Assembly (NCBI GenBank): GCA_034769895.1
Contig: CM068371.1
Location: 399,047,469-399,111,468, forward strand
Direction: 5' to 3'
DNA length: 64,000 bases
From: Magicicada septendecula
Lineage: Eukaryota > Arthropoda > Insecta > Hemiptera > Cicadidae
Below, one piece after another: positions 12,982 through 24,038 of this stretch. Made by a program: the position numbers and the translations under genes. Under the pieces are notes generated by a model that was given only the letters and a program-made list of their open reading frames with translations, ran no database searches and was not told the origin of the DNA. The first letter of the stretch is position 1, and each line of letters starts with the position of its first letter.

Positions 12982-15900
12982 TGTAATATTATAGAATATT
13001 ACAAATATAAAAATAAAAATATAAAAATTAAATTGAATTGATATGTGTTGATACGTATTGATATTCTGTTTATCACTGGGTCAGTCTGACTCCTTAAAGT
13101 CCCACTGTTAGGCTAGTCAAATGGTAATATAATTTCAAGTGTAATAATAAACAAAATATAAAGATATTGATAACAAGAATATGTTATAACTAGGTGTGTT
13201 TGATTGTTAAATAACAAATACATCAAACTTTAAAAATTTTGCAAATATTTTTTCTTGTGCTTGTATCGAATTTGACTGAATGATTTAATTTAATTAATTA
13301 ATAATTTATTAATTATTTGAGTTTGTAATTTCCTCCTATTTCTATTCTCTCAATGTGAATTATGTTTTTCCTTAATAAAAAATAATAATAACATTAATAG
13401 TAGAAATAAAAACAATGCTGGTAACTGAATACTGATTTGCGTTTATTCATTCAAAATTGTGCGCCAGTCAGACTGCGCATGTCCCAGGCACTGGCTAATA
13501 TTCGCCACAGTCGGCAGTGAGAAAAATCAACAGATATATTTTTTACAAGTTTAAATTTATGGTTCTTTTAACGAGTCGAAATGGTCAGAGGGCAAGGAAC
13601 AAGATACATTTAACAGGTATTCTTAAACTAAAAGTTAATATCTGAAATAGAACAGAATTATTATTACAATTGTCAATTAGAAAGAAATTATTTAAATTTC
13701 GAACCAAGTCGAAGAAATGACGTCACTCTGCTCCAGGCAGCACTGGCCGGTCGTCTTTATAGAAATTCAGCAATGGCCGCCGTCTGCTCGTTTTAACTGC
13801 TATGACGCCGTTGGAATTGAAGATCTTCTCCCACAGAAATAAAATGATGTTCCCTTTTTCTGCAAAGTGGTGTTGGTCCAAAATATCGTGTTGAATGTCC
13901 CCTCGTCGTCTGCGATGTCGAATTCTGGATGGATCTCTTGTGTAGTGTAGTGTTCAAATATGCGTGTTGGTTCTTTGTGAATTCGTTCCAAAATTTGTTC
14001 AAATGGCTGTCGATTTCTGGCGTTAAGTTTTATGGTGTTATTCTGTGTTTTTGGAAACTTGTGAAGTGTTAGACATAGATAGATAATATTATTTCACTTG
14101 TTAGTTCATCTCCGTTACACGCCACATAACCACACTTGGTTTTAATATAAATTATTTGGTTTTCAAAACTCCACTAATACATTTTTCAACTGTTCAGCTT
14201 TGCGATTAACAATAGACTAACCGACGCAACGTCGTCGTTTTAGGGCAATTTGTGGTATGTCTTTTTCCTCTTCATATTGTTTAATTATAAAATATCTGTC
14301 TAAGACTTGTTTCACTATCTAACTATACATAACAAGTTTTCTTATTTTTTACTGTATTTCCAATATTTCTTAATTTTACATGAATCTAACTATTCAGTAA
14401 TATTGATTATTTAATTTTACATCTTTTGATATATAGCTGGGTTTGTTTCAAACTCATTTAAGCCCAAAAATTACAATTTTAGATAATTATTGTATGTCTC
14501 ATATTTTGTACAAATTCAGTGTTTTAAAGGTTTTTATTTGTTTTTTCGGTATAATATTTCCATGGAATACTCCTAATAACTCCGTAATTACTTTGTTGTT
14601 AATAATTTGGTTATTAAAACATTTCAATATTGATTAATTTGCTGTTTAGTCTGATTTGATTACTATCATAAGCCTATTTTTGACTGTTTCCAAAAGAAGT
14701 TAGTTTTCTTTCTTTTGTCATTCTATTTGCTATTAACTGTATCTGTATTAATTATATTTTCAATTTCTGTATTGTATGTATTGAATTCTATTCCTATTAC
14801 ATAGATTAATTCTTTGATAGATAGTTTTTTTGGTTTATAGGCCATTCTGTGTTTACAAACATAGTGTCTTGGTGGGTCTGTTTGTACATTATACATGGTT
14901 TACTGATTTGAATAAAACTATTACATTTTTATGCCCTACTTGCCTCTCTGACTTACACAATGGAAAATTAAATGACATGATTTTAATTACAATAGAATAT
15001 CTTGTATCTACTAAACTTTTTTTTATACTAATAACATCATTGAACCATAACATGAACATCTTATGCCTAATTTTAACAAAAACATCTTATTATCAACTAT
15101 TTTCCATATATCACCTAATTTTAACAAAAACATCTTATTCCTATTATTTTTTCCTGTATCATCAAATGATAACAACATAGCTTATCCTAGACATAATTTA
15201 ATTAGAAAACATAAAAAACTCCTATTACTAGTAACACTGTCAGTCACTAACTGTCTTGTGTATGTATTATTCTTATGAAAACACTTTAACTGTGATAAAA
15301 AACCTCGTGTATCTATTTACACCTTACATCTAAAATATTATTTAATTAATAATAAATAATAAACATCTTAATATTAGGCATACCTTCAGTTATGAACTGT
15401 CCTTTGGTATTTTTGTCCTCACCATTTATTTAGTTATAATTAAAGAAAACATTTTATATGTAATAGTCCTTCTTATATCTAATTTAAAACTCTTATTACT
15501 AGTAATGTTGTCAGTCCTTAGACCGTCTTTCATTTCAATGGTTTTATTATTATTATTCTACACTCATGGTAGTCTTTTTATAATACTTAAACCTCATTGA
15601 AGATTTTTTCATAGATTTTTTAACTATGTTTCTCACTGTACACTCTGTAGTCCTTAATTTTGTTATCTCACTTCACTTTATTGTATTCTACACTCTGGTA
15701 GTCCTTTTAGTGAGTTCTACTCTATGGTAGTCTCTTTTGACATATTTTTTGACATGTTACACTTACAACTAATATACAATTTGTTTTTATAGTATTGTAT
15801 CTTGTAACTGGTTTGGGGTTTACCTATATCGGTTCCAATTTTGTCTCATGGTATTTATTATATGATTAACATTTTGTTTTGGCATATCTCTTCCTGTTTC

Positions 15901-16258
15901 TGGTCTCTTTGTTGGAATCTTGATATGTTTCGTCCCTTCTTCAAATATCACATTAGTAGTTTCCTTATTAAAATGGTTTCATGACAGATTATTTCCTTTT
16001 TTATGGTCCTTCCCTTTTTGTACTGCTTCCCCAATCTACTGGGTATACTGCTGGTTTAACTGGTTTTTTCATAGTAGGTTATTTTAATTAATGGTTTTCT
16101 TTATTATCTTCCATTTTTATTAACATTTTATAGACTTAATTATACAGTTTCTAGTGTAATCCTTAAACAATTTATTCTTCTCACTCACTATGGAACTTTC
16201 TCTTTTATTCATGTAACATTAATTCAAATGTTTAGTGTGATAATTTTGTTATGTTACA
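12982..16258 (-). repeat. 3' LTR (transcriptional sense is minus strand)
   Basis: The downstream LTR, 3277 bp, equal in length to the copy at 24039-27315. Differences seen by eye include one or two bases in the first 25 bp, single changes near 13130, 13290, 13370, 13464, 13650, 13759 and 13823, and one near 15120, or roughly 0.3 percent. The neighbouring 16259-16270 would be the polypurine tract on the minus strand. Confidence 0.95.
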
Positions 16259-17309
16259 TATGCTCTCCTGTAAAAGTGATTAGTTCAGATCATACTCTGT
16301 ATGGATGAAATAATTACTACTAATCCTTTTGTATTTACATTTTCTCCGTGATTACATGTTTTCACTTTATATACCTTCTTTTTCCACCATTGCTTCCTCT
16401 CAGCTGATGTGTATCTCCTTCATTAGTTTCTTTTTTCATTGATAAGTGATCTTCAATCTTGTGTATAACATTATCATTTTATATTCCTTCTTATTTGGTG
16501 CTTCCTCACCAGTATGTTTACTCCCTAACATTCCCTAACAAATTAATTGGAACAGTTCAGAGTGGCACTTTTGGCTTCAATCCCTGCTGTCCAATACTTC
16601 AATTGAGTCCAGAGGTATTATCATCCCTGCTCAACACATAAGACTGATGGCATTTTCTACATCCAGTCATAAAAATAAATAAACAGTAAAAGTAGTCATT
16701 TTTGACTAAAATAAACATCTTTAGATTCTTCACTTCATAATACGTTATATTAACTAATACTTTTATACACTTGACTCTTCTTCTCTCTTAAAGCTTATTC
16801 CATATTAGGTGGTTTAGGTATGTGGTATAATATACATTTCATCATGTTTACATAGTAAGTAGTATTTATATTTACTCTTTCTACCATCTGGTATCCATTG
16901 AGTTATCTTTATTGCTCATGGTGTAACATGAATTAATTCTTTATCACTTTCACTATAACAGTGGTTATTGCAACAGCATTATCATTATTAGTATCAGGGT
17001 TTTTTGGTTTCTGGTCTCACTATTTGGTCTTTAGTGAGCTGGTCCTTCTTCATTGTTCCATTTTTATTAAATTATTTTCTTTGTGAGTTTGGTTAATTTG
17101 TTCGATTAAGTCATATGACATTCTGGTTTCCTTTCTCCCTTAGAATTTTGTATCTCTTTCTTACAAAATCTCTTTTTCATATTTCAGAGTTATTTCTCAT
17201 CATTTGTATGAGTAATGATGTGAGTTTAATGTTTTTTTTTTTTTTTTTTTTTAATTTTAGACATTTTTATTCAACTACATTCTTTCTTGTTCATAGTTGT
17301 TTTTCAAAT
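16259..17309 (-). other. Non-coding region between the minisatellite and the 3' LTR
   Basis: About 1.05 kb, T-rich on the plus strand, with only short open frames and a T20 run near 17230. This is where an envelope gene would sit in an errantivirus-like element, but I see no such gene. The minus-strand sequence AGGAGAGCATA next to the LTR is a weak polypurine tract. Confidence 0.6.
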
Positions 17310-18170
17310 ATTTTGGTATAAGTTGTACTTATTATTGTTTTGAATTTTGAAATTATTATTCCTCAAAATTCTTTTTTCATTCATAATAGTCTTTGAATGT
17401 TTGAGTAAGTGGTACTTACTAATTATTTTGAATTTGGATAATTATTATCTCCCTCCAAATTCTTTTTACTTGCATAATAGTCCTTGAATATTTGTGTAAG
17501 TGGTACTTACTAATTATTTTTGAATTTTGAAGCTTATTATGTTCAAAATTCTTTTTATTTATTCACCATAATCCTTCAAATGTTTTGTTGTAAGTTGTAC
17601 TTACTAATTTTTGAATTTTGTAATTATTTATTTATCAAAATTCTTTTTTCGTCATTCACAATTGTTCGAATATTTGGTGTAAGTTGTGCTTACTGATTTT
17701 TGAATTTGGTAATTTTTTATTCTTACCAAAATTCTTATTTTGTTCACAATATTCTTTCAGATATTTAGTGTAAGTTGTGCTTACTAATTTTTGAATTTTG
17801 TAATTATCTATTTAGCAAAATTCTTTTTTCATTCACAATATTTCGAATATTTGGTGTAAGTTGTACTTACGGATTTTTGAATTTGGTAATTTTATTCTTA
17901 TCAAAATTCTTTTTTCATCATTCACAATTGTTCGAATATTTGGTGTAAGTTGTACTTACGATATTTTTGAATTTGGTAATTATCTATTTATCAAAATTCT
18001 TATTTCATCATTCACAATTGTTCGAATATTTGGTGTAAGTTGTGCTTACTGATTTTTGGAATTTGGTAATTTTTTATTCTTACCAAAATTCTTATTTTGT
18101 TCACAATATTCTTTCAGATATTTGGTGTAAGTTGTACTTACTGATTTTTGAATTTTGTAGTTTTATTTTC
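17310..18170 (-). repeat. Ten-copy ~90-bp minisatellite in the 3' non-coding region
   Basis: The core GTAAGTTGTACTTAC or close variants recurs at about 17320, 17405, 17497, 17588, 17680, 17770, 17853, 17944, 18032 and 18128, with spacings of 83-96 bp. Each unit also has an inverted pair GAATTTTG/CAAAATTC and a block like CGAATATTTGGT. On the transcribed strand each unit presents a GTAAGTAC-like core, which resembles a 5' splice site. It lies directly after the integrase stop, with no reading frame through it. Confidence 0.85.
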
Positions 18171-18208
18171 AAAATTCACAATTTCTTCATAATAGTTTTA
18201 ACTCACAA

Positions 18209-19258
18209 CTATGAGTCCTCCAAATATTTTTTAATGGATAACTGATTATAAGTTCCTTTTACTTTATTCGAAATGATATCCTTTAGTACATATGTATTGT
18301 TGTTATTGTTTTTAATTATCAGGTATGGGCCGGTATACAGCAGTAATAACTTTTTGGTAATGCCTTCCAAAGTACTGGGTAATTCCCTGTTTTTTAGCAG
18401 TACCTTTTCTCCGACTTCATATCGTATTATTTTCTTAACAGCCTTTTGATATTTGTTCTTGCGCCTTTCCTGGTCTTCAGCCAATTTATTGTAGAATCTA
18501 ATTCGATTGAATTTGTATTCTTGACTCCTGGGGAACTCTATTATGTCTTGTATTTCCCTCGGAGGTGGTCTTTCATACATCGCCGTGTATGGCGTGGTAC
18601 CAATAGCGGTGTGATATGACAAATTAAGGAATTCTTCAGTCGCTAATAAATATTCTTGCCACTTCTTTTGTTGGTTATAGCAATAAGTTCGTAATATTCT
18701 TCCGACCTCTCGCAGTACCCTCTCCGCTGGATTGCTGCTGGGGTGGTAGACAGACGTCTTGTATGTCTTAATGTCCAATGTATTCAGAGTGTTTCTCCAC
18801 CGCCAACCCTTAAATTGCGTTCCATGGTCGGTGATTATGGATGTCGGGCTTCCTACCTCTGGAATGTAATGATTTGTTATTATTTCTAGAGTCTTCAGAG
18901 TGGTGGCTCTGTTCACAGGGTATAGTTTTGTAAATTTTGTAAAATGATCCATCATAATAACAATATACTTGTATCGATGGCGTCCGCCACTGCGGGGAAA
19001 TGGACCACATATGTCCAGAAAGACCTTTTCCAGTTTGGCTTGTGAGGTAATCGGTATCATCATACCTTCCTTTCTCTCATTGTTGGTTTTCACCAATTGA
19101 CATATCATACAGGTTTTAAGGTAGTTTCTAGTTTTTCTATTGATACTTTTTATGTGACAATTCTCTTCTATTGCCTTGATCACCTTCATGGCTCCCATGT
19201 GACCGTATCGTAGGTGATAGTCCAGGATGATATCCTTTTCAATTGTAGTAGGGATCAT
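18209..19258 (-). CDS. pol part 2: integrase
   Basis: A 349-codon frame from its first ATG, separated from the RNase H part by a one-base frame change near 19380. It should insert the cDNA into the host genome. Visible motifs: an HHCC zinc-binding domain (H15, H20, C50, C53), catalytic D82 (LDICGPF), D144 (TDHGTQF) and E179 (NPAER), and a C-terminal GPY/F module (YTGPYLI) near residues 310-320, typical of Ty3/gypsy integrases. There is no chromodomain. The frame ends 1.95 kb before the 3' LTR. The catalytic set is intact, so the copy lost activity only through the frame breaks or very recently. Confidence 0.93.
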   Translation of the reverse strand: MIPTTIEKDIILDYHLRYGHMGAMKVIKAIEENCHIKSINRKTRNYLKTCMICQLVKTNNERKEGMMIPITSQAKLEKVFLDICGPFPRSGGRHRYKYIVIMMDHFTKFTKLYPVNRATTLKTLEIITNHYIPEVGSPTSIITDHGTQFKGWRWRNTLNTLDIKTYKTSVYHPSSNPAERVLREVGRILRTYCYNQQKKWQEYLLATEEFLNLSYHTAIGTTPYTAMYERPPPREIQDIIEFPRSQEYKFNRIRFYNKLAEDQERRKNKYQKAVKKIIRYEVGEKVLLKNRELPSTLEGITKKLLLLYTGPYLIIKNNNNNTYVLKDIISNKVKGTYNQLSIKKYLEDS

Positions 19259-19361
19259 GACCTTCCAAACGTCTTCGTCAAGGGATGTCTTGATGAATAA
19301 AATCCCATTATGTATACAATAAAATTTGTTTATTGTGTCATCTTGGTTGGAGAGACGAAGT

Positions 19362-21545
19362 TTAATAGAGTTTAACTTCGGATCGGACTGCTGGTGTTTG
19401 CTGATGTCCTGCCCTGCACTTCTCTAAATCAGATCTGTCCTTAATAATGTTATAGATTTTCAAAATGCTCTCCTTTTCGCCTTCGAATGTTTGTTCTTCT
19501 AGATTCACTCTTGACAATACGTCGGCTACTACATTTTTCCTTCCAGGAACATGCTCCCACTGTATATCGTATTCCTGTAGGGCGAGTACCCATCTGGTCA
19601 ATCTACCATGGCTTAATTTGCATCTTCTTAGAAATGATATTGACTTGTGATCTGTTCGGACGGTCACTGGATATCCGAGGATATACGTCCGAAACTTCCC
19701 GCAGGCAAAGACTACACTTAGCAGCTCTTTTTCCGTCACATTATAGTTCTTCTCACACTGGTTAAGGGTTCTGCTAGCAAAGCTCACTACTAGATGGTTT
19801 CCACTTTCATCTTCTTGGTACAGTGTTGAACCCAAGCTAATGTTACTAGCGTCACAGTTTAGAAAGAAGGGTCGGTTAAAATCTGGATGGTTGAGCATTA
19901 CTGCATCTAAGAATTTCTCTTTAATTGATTTGAAGGTCTCGTCTTGTTCTTGACCCCATCGCCATTTATTCTTGGACGATAACTGGTACTGAAACTGGGC
20001 TGTTAGTTCGGAATAATTATTCTGGAACTTCCTATAATAGTTACATAGGCCCAAAAATGATTGTAGTTGCCTTCTGTTTTTTGGTGTAGGGAATCGTTGT
20101 ATGGCGTCTACCTTTTCTGTTGATGGTGTTATTCCTTGACTGTTTAGCTGGAAACCCAGGAATTGAACTTCTTTAGCTATAAGCTTGGACTTGTCCAGTT
20201 TAAGGGTGACATTATTTTCAGCAAGCTTCTTCAAGACATACTTCACCCGATAACAGTGTTCCTCCCAGCTGGTTGATGTTATTAGGAGATCATCAACATA
20301 GACAGTTGTGAATTGGAGCGCTTCTGGTCCTAGTATATGATCCATACAGGCGACAAAAACAGCTACTGAATTAACCAACCCGAAGGGCAACCTCTTAAAC
20401 TGATAATTGCGCCCTTCGAAGATGAACGCCATGTATTGCCGGCTTGCTGGGTGCAACTCCACTTGCCAATAGCCGCATACCGTATCCCAAGTGGTAATGA
20501 ATCGTGTTCCGTGGAACCTCTTCAAAATTTCATCAATTTCGCCAGGTGAGGTACGATCGTTTATTATCATCTTATTTATCTCCCGAGCGTCAAGGCAAAG
20601 TCTTACCTTCCCATTTTTCTTTTGTATGGCCACAATTGGGCTAGTGTATGGCGATTGACTGCTCTCGATGATATCTCTACGAATCATATTCTGGATCTCT
20701 GCACGTACGGCTTCTTTCAAAGATTGTGCTATTGGGTATGACTTTCGGTTGAATTCTACCGGTTCTCTGAATCGTATTGAGCATTGGTAGTTCCGGATCT
20801 TTCCAGGTTCGTCAGAAAATACAGCTCGATATTTCTCATATATTTCTACCAATTGATTCAGCTGGTTTTCCGTTAATTGCACGTTAGTATTGTGGCACTG
20901 GAAGTTACGTATCTCTTGGATCTTTTGTTGCCATAGGTCTTCCTCCGAATCTTGATGTACTGGCTTGTTGTCTGTTGAGTGGTTTGATAAGTAATTCACC
21001 TTATTTTGGTGGTCGAGAAGTTTTCTGGAGTCTAAAGTCTTGTTATCAGTTAAATTGGCTATCCAGGTTGAACCTTCAGCAAAGAGTGATACCTTTCCTC
21101 GGCACAAGTCGATAATTGCTGAGTTTCGGCGCAATATGTCGCATCCTATCATGATGTTGAAAGGTAATCCGGCTGCAACAAGAAATATCATATCCACACT
21201 AATGCCCTGACTTTTGACATTGAGGGATACCTGCTTTCTTATGGTCTTGTTCTGTCGGCCGGTAGCTCCTACAAGTACAATGCTATTAATAGGTAGTACC
21301 GGTAAGTTTTTATGGCATTCCTGCTGTATCCGGTCCAATTCATTTCGATTTATTATGGAGACATTGGCTCCAGTGTCTATCATTATAGGAACAGAAATAC
21401 CTTCAATTTCTGCGATTATGTATATTATTTCATTATCATTATTTTTAATATTAAGCTCACTTTCTTCTAATAGGTCCTTACGGATATCCTTTAAATAATT
21501 GCTGTATATTATGGTAAAATTTTTTCTGTTTTTCTTCACATTCAT
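19362..21545 (-). CDS. pol: pol part 1: protease, reverse transcriptase, RNase H
   Basis: A 727-codon frame from the first ATG, but open upstream to the slippery site at 21620, so it is probably made only as a Gag-Pol fusion. Residue numbers count from that ATG. Protease: IDTGA with catalytic Asp57. Reverse transcriptase: catalytic aspartates at 354 (WDTVCGYWQ) and 418-419 in YVDD, plus LPFGL near 386-390. RNase H: Asp565 (NCDAS), Glu605/607, Asp632 (TDHKS) and Asp675 (VADVLSR), all present. The frame closes early at 19362, while the integrase frame is open upstream of its own first ATG to about 19380, so a single-base indel has split one original pol. Within this part no domain-internal break is seen. 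Confidence 0.93.
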   Translation of the reverse strand: MNVKKNRKNFTIIYSNYLKDIRKDLLEESELNIKNNDNEIIYIIAEIEGISVPIMIDTGANVSIINRNELDRIQQECHKNLPVLPINSIVLVGATGRQNKTIRKQVSLNVKSQGISVDMIFLVAAGLPFNIMIGCDILRRNSAIIDLCRGKVSLFAEGSTWIANLTDNKTLDSRKLLDHQNKVNYLSNHSTDNKPVHQDSEEDLWQQKIQEIRNFQCHNTNVQLTENQLNQLVEIYEKYRAVFSDEPGKIRNYQCSIRFREPVEFNRKSYPIAQSLKEAVRAEIQNMIRRDIIESSQSPYTSPIVAIQKKNGKVRLCLDAREINKMIINDRTSPGEIDEILKRFHGTRFITTWDTVCGYWQVELHPASRQYMAFIFEGRNYQFKRLPFGLVNSVAVFVACMDHILGPEALQFTTVYVDDLLITSTSWEEHCYRVKYVLKKLAENNVTLKLDKSKLIAKEVQFLGFQLNSQGITPSTEKVDAIQRFPTPKNRRQLQSFLGLCNYYRKFQNNYSELTAQFQYQLSSKNKWRWGQEQDETFKSIKEKFLDAVMLNHPDFNRPFFLNCDASNISLGSTLYQEDESGNHLVVSFASRTLNQCEKNYNVTEKELLSVVFACGKFRTYILGYPVTVRTDHKSISFLRRCKLSHGRLTRWVLALQEYDIQWEHVPGRKNVVADVLSRVNLEEQTFEGEKESILKIYNIIKDRSDLEKCRAGHQQTPAVRSEVKLY

Positions 21546-21571
21546 ACCTACTTGATTAAACCCAGCAGATT

Positions 21572-21620
21572 GGAGCAGTAAAGGGTCATTGGATTTTATT
21601 ACTGCCTCCGTTCGTTTAAA
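21572..21620 (-). promoter_or_regulatory. Programmed -1 ribosomal frameshift signal between gag and pol
   Basis: On the minus strand the heptamer T TTA AAC (21620-21614) lies in the gag frame six codons before the gag stop, and the pol frame is exactly -1 relative to gag and open from this point. After a 4-nt spacer, GGA-G-GCAGTAA (21609-21599) can pair with TTACTGCTCC (21581-21572). That makes a 10-bp stem with one bulged G and a 17-nt loop. UUUAAAC is one of the most efficient known slippery heptamers. The arrangement fits the standard -1 mechanism for making Gag-Pol. Confidence 0.8.
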
Positions 21621-23919
21621 TGTTCCGCTTCATTACGGGTCAGGCCGTTGGAAGCGTCAGCTGGAAGTCCTGAGGCTGTTTCGTTTGGTTCTGCTCGATC
21701 GTCTGGTTGGGCTTCTGTTACAGGTAGTCTTCGCTGATTATCCAGGCTGGAACTACGTCTGGGCTCGTACTCTCTGTACCGATTACTTCCCTGGCTCCCT
21801 TGGAAAGTCTCGTACTCGTAGTATCGGCTCCTTCGTTGAGGCTGGTACCTCCTGTGTCCACTGCCTTCTGCTCGGATGTAGTTAACATTAGGTCGATATG
21901 CCCTGTAATTGTGGTTACCTCCACTTGGGTAATTTCGGTTATAATTACCGTGATAATTATTATTATTAGAAAGGTTGGGGTTCCTCTGACCATTTGGAAC
22001 ATAGTTACTATTATGATTATAATAACCGTTGTTATTTTGTGGACGGCTATTATTATTATGATTATTATTGTTGTGGTTGTTGTTACTATTATTTATGCGA
22101 GGAATATTACTATTATTATTATTGTTGTTAAAACGGGGCAAATTATTGTTATTTCTGGGGTTATAATTGTACTCGGCATTATTCCGATTTGTGGAATTAT
22201 AATTATTATTATTATTACCCACATTCTGCCGATTATTATTATTATTCAAATTATTGTTGTTATTCCTTGGTTCCTGCTTTTCATACCTCCTGCGACTTTG
22301 ACGGTAATAGTCTTCGTGCTCGTACATCTCTAAAAGCTTGGTCATGGCTTGCACCGTCTTTATTTGACTATTTCGTCTGGCTCTGATAATATCCTCCTCG
22401 TAGTGGTATGAGAGTTTGCTGACCAGGCATTCTTCCGGTATTCGGGGCTCTAGGTGTTTGGCCACGCACACCTTTCCTAAAAAGTACGCCGTTAAGGTTT
22501 GGTTTCCATATGGGTTGTACTTCCCATGGCATATCCCGTCTCTGGCGATATTTTGCGTTGATTCCGACCAATATTTGGCTTTGAATAGCCTTCTGAATTG
22601 TTGATAGTCGGTCACCTCGTCTCTTATCGCCATCCACCAATTGTCTGCTATTTCTTTGAACGATTCGTCCAGCACCTCTTTATTCTCCCTCCAGCGATTA
22701 CCTCTGTGTTTGGCAAAGTATTCCTCAATTCTTGCTAGGAATTCCATGGGTTTATTTTTATAAAACCTGAAGTTAATCCCTTCACGATTTTCACTGTTGG
22801 GACAACTGGTAATGGTTGTCGGTCGACTATGGAATAGGTCTATATCGGTCTGGTTCTGTCGTACCTGACTGTTGATACTGGTCACAGCAGCTTCTATGCC
22901 GTCACATTTTTCTGTGAATCGGTCCTGCACTCGCTCCCAGTCTTCCCGTGTTTCCTTTAGTTTTTCCTCCAATGTCTTCCTAGTCGTTTCTTCAATGGTG
23001 TTAACCTTCGTATTTATTTCTGTCCTGATACTCCGTACTTCTTATTCGGTTTGACTCCATTTTTCGTCAGCTCTGGTAACCCTTTGTTCGATTACCGTTA
23101 TTTCCTCTTCTACTTTCTTGCTGATTGTCTCATTGTTTTCAGCTATCTTCTGGCTCAATTCATCCTTCAATATTTCCATTCTTCCGTCTAACCGGTTCAT
23201 GTTCTCTTGGTTCGTCTCCTTCAATTCTTCCCTCAATTGCTGACTATTATTCTCCATCTTTTTATTGATTTCTTCCAGTTTCTGGCTTATCTGGGTCAAT
23301 TCCTCCTTCGATTGTTTATTGTCAGTTTTTATTTCCTCCATTTTCTCCTCCATCTTCTTGATATTTTCCTCCATCTTCTCCTCGATTTTCTGAATATTTT
23401 CTTCCATCTTCTCTTCTATCTTCTTACTGTTTGCTTCCATCTTCTCCTCCATTTTCTTGCTAGTATCTCCAATTTTATTGCCCAACTCTTCCTTCAATCG
23501 TTGATTATCATTCTTCATTTCCTCCTCCATCTTCTTACTACTCTCCTCCATCTTCTTACTATTCTCCTCCATCTTCTCCTCCATCTTCTTACTGGTATCT
23601 CCAATTTTATTACTTAATTCCTCCTTCAATTGTTGGTTATCATTTTCCAGCTTCTTACTATTCTCTTCCAGCTTCTTCTTCTTCTTTCCATCTTCGTCGT
23701 TTTAAATTCTCTAAGTAACATTTCCATCATTTGATCAAATTTTGTATCTTCCTTTGCGGTGGATTTCTCCAGCTGTTCCTTCTGTGGTGCAGGCTTATTT
23801 GGTTCTGCTGGCGGTAACATTGACTCCACATCTTCCACTGGTGTCGCTTCTTTATCCTCCATGTTTATCTCCTGCTCGGCCTCCATAGCCCTTTTTCTTG
23901 ATGTAGCTCTCCTGTGCAT
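21599..23919 (-). pseudogene. gag: gag of the LTR element, broken by one frameshift and one stop
   Basis: Encodes the structural capsid precursor. It starts at the ATG at 23919, 119 nt inside the 5' LTR. The N-terminal ~300 residues are highly charged, with repeated KKMEEKMEEN-like units that should form a long coiled coil. The reading frame shifts within a GAA-rich run near 23685, and an in-frame TAA lies at 23042-23044. The downstream 457-codon frame stays in phase with the segment before that stop. It contains a Ty3-type capsid region (FRFYKNKPMEFLARIEEYF, then a tryptophan-containing block and YEEDI), followed by an asparagine-rich low-complexity tract. No CCHC zinc knuckle is visible, which is unusual but known in some gypsy elements. 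It ends at 21599, overlapping the pol frame at a -1 slippery site. Confidence 0.85.
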
Positions 23920-24015
23920 CTCGCTCCCTCTTCCGACCTGTTGACCGTTGCCAAGCTAAAAATAGGAAATTGGACACTCGTCCTTATTTTACAACACTAT
24001 TACCTCCTATTTAAA

Positions 24016-24035
24016 GCCCCTTAAGTTGGACGCCA
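24016..24035 (-). other. Primer-binding site, tRNA-Lys-like
   Basis: Three nucleotides inside the 5' LTR, the minus strand reads TGGCGTCCAACTTAAGGGGC. The first 11 bases match the complement of a tRNA-Lys(CTT) 3' end (known form TGGCGCCCAAC) with one C-to-T change that would still allow wobble pairing. The leader from here to the gag ATG is only about 100 nt. Confidence 0.75.
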
Positions 24036-24038
24036 ATT

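Noticed and set aside
13793-14002. Open frames in both LTRs (also 24850-25059)
   Set aside because: They begin with TTG codons, two frames overlap, and no domain is recognisable. LTRs normally lack genes.
16259-18208. Possible envelope gene after integrase
   Set aside because: There are only short frames and a minisatellite; no glycoprotein, furin site or membrane anchor is visible.
21718-22386. Antisense open frames up to 177 codons rich in isoleucine, valine and tyrosine
   Set aside because: They are shadows of the poly-Asn codons of gag on the other strand.
23207-23617. 136-codon hydrophobic frame on the plus strand
   Set aside because: Antisense of the KKMEEK-type coiled-coil repeats of gag; composition is explained by that repeat.
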